Origin: SAR202 cluster bacterium
GTDB lineage: Bacteria > Chloroflexota > Dehalococcoidia > Lucifugimonadales > UBA1123
NCBI GenBank assembly: GCA_030743915.1
Contig: JASLRP010000341.1
Location: forward strand, 1 to 5,405
Direction: 5' to 3'
Length of the DNA: 5,405 nucleotides
Position numbers and translations under genes: made by a program
The notes under the pieces: generated by a model
Database searches by the model: none
Told to the model about the DNA's origin: nothing
The model's input: only the letters and a program-made list of their open reading frames with translations
Shown here: positions 5,278-5,405 of the stretch, one piece after another
Layout: each line of letters begins with the position of its first letter
Position numbering within the stretch: position 1 is the first letter of the stretch

Positions 5278-5405
5278 GGTCATCAATCTGCTTGTCTGTG
5301 CGTCGGCGACAGTCGGCTTGGGCGTGGCAGTGATCTGTTCAGACTTCGCTAGCGCTTGCTCGCCTGCCAGAGTCAGTTCGTAGAGGCGCCGTCTGGGTCG
5401 TCCTT
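5275..5405 (-). CDS. PadR-family transcriptional regulator, C-terminal end (5' part outside window)
   Basis: The minus-strand frame is open from the window edge to the TGA at 5277-5275, giving 43 residues. It begins GRPRRRLYELTLAGEQALA, the typical end of the PadR winged-helix wing and following helix (compare GR-RR-Y-LT--G--ALA), and ends with a tail rich in Thr, Ala, Lys and Pro. Most of the DNA-binding domain is outside the window. Known for the family: PadR proteins are dimeric repressors that often control a neighbouring membrane protein or transporter and respond to phenolics, drugs or envelope stress. The overlap with the permease start makes that gene its likely partner; autoregulation from a promoter beyond the edge is inferred. 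Confidence 0.85.
   Translation of the reverse strand, partial: GRPRRRLYELTLAGEQALAKSEQITATPKPTVADAQTSRLMT

Overview
The window is 5,405 bp of moderately GC-rich bacterial DNA. It carries five protein-coding genes, two of them cut by the window edges, with short intergenic gaps (none over 300 bp). No rRNA, tRNA, CRISPR array, transposase or phage gene was seen. The gene types (PadR regulator coupled to a 'prefix-domain' permease, an orphan PAS histidine kinase with a long linker, an isochorismatase-like hydrolase, an FtsX-type permease) fit a free-living bacterium of the Chloroflexota/Actinomycetota kind. I lean weakly to Chloroflexota; this is inference from gene style, not a database result.

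Layout, left to right. (1) 1-638, plus strand: the 3' end of an FtsX/MacB-type ABC permease, whose 5' part lies outside the window. (2) 712-2928, minus strand, convergent with it: a 738-aa soluble histidine kinase made of three tandem PAS copies, each exactly 132 residues, followed by a HisKA-like phosphoacceptor box, a long linker and a HATPase_c domain. No response regulator is adjacent. (3) 3186-3800, minus strand: a 204-aa isochorismatase-family cysteine hydrolase with an intact Asp-Lys-Cys triad, its own ribosome binding site, a candidate promoter and a strong hairpin terminator that separates it from the kinase. (4) 4055-5275, minus strand: a 406-aa membrane protein that looks like a degenerate DppC/OppC permease behind a cytoplasmic prefix domain. 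(5) 5275-5405, minus strand: the C-terminal end of a PadR-family repressor, whose stop codon overlaps the permease start as TGATG.

The PadR gene and the permease clearly form one transcriptional and translational unit. The kinase and the hydrolase look like separate units that happen to point the same way. Two points deserve most attention. The first is the DppC-like protein that seems to have lost the loop needed to contact an ABC ATPase, fused to a PadR-associated prefix domain and coupled to PadR. The second is an 18-bp perfect repeat, with further matching bases nearby, which lies beyond the 3' end of both the kinase and the permease and also forms the last codons of the FtsX gene. The triple PAS array, with four cysteines and a His-His motif kept in every copy, is a third point of interest.
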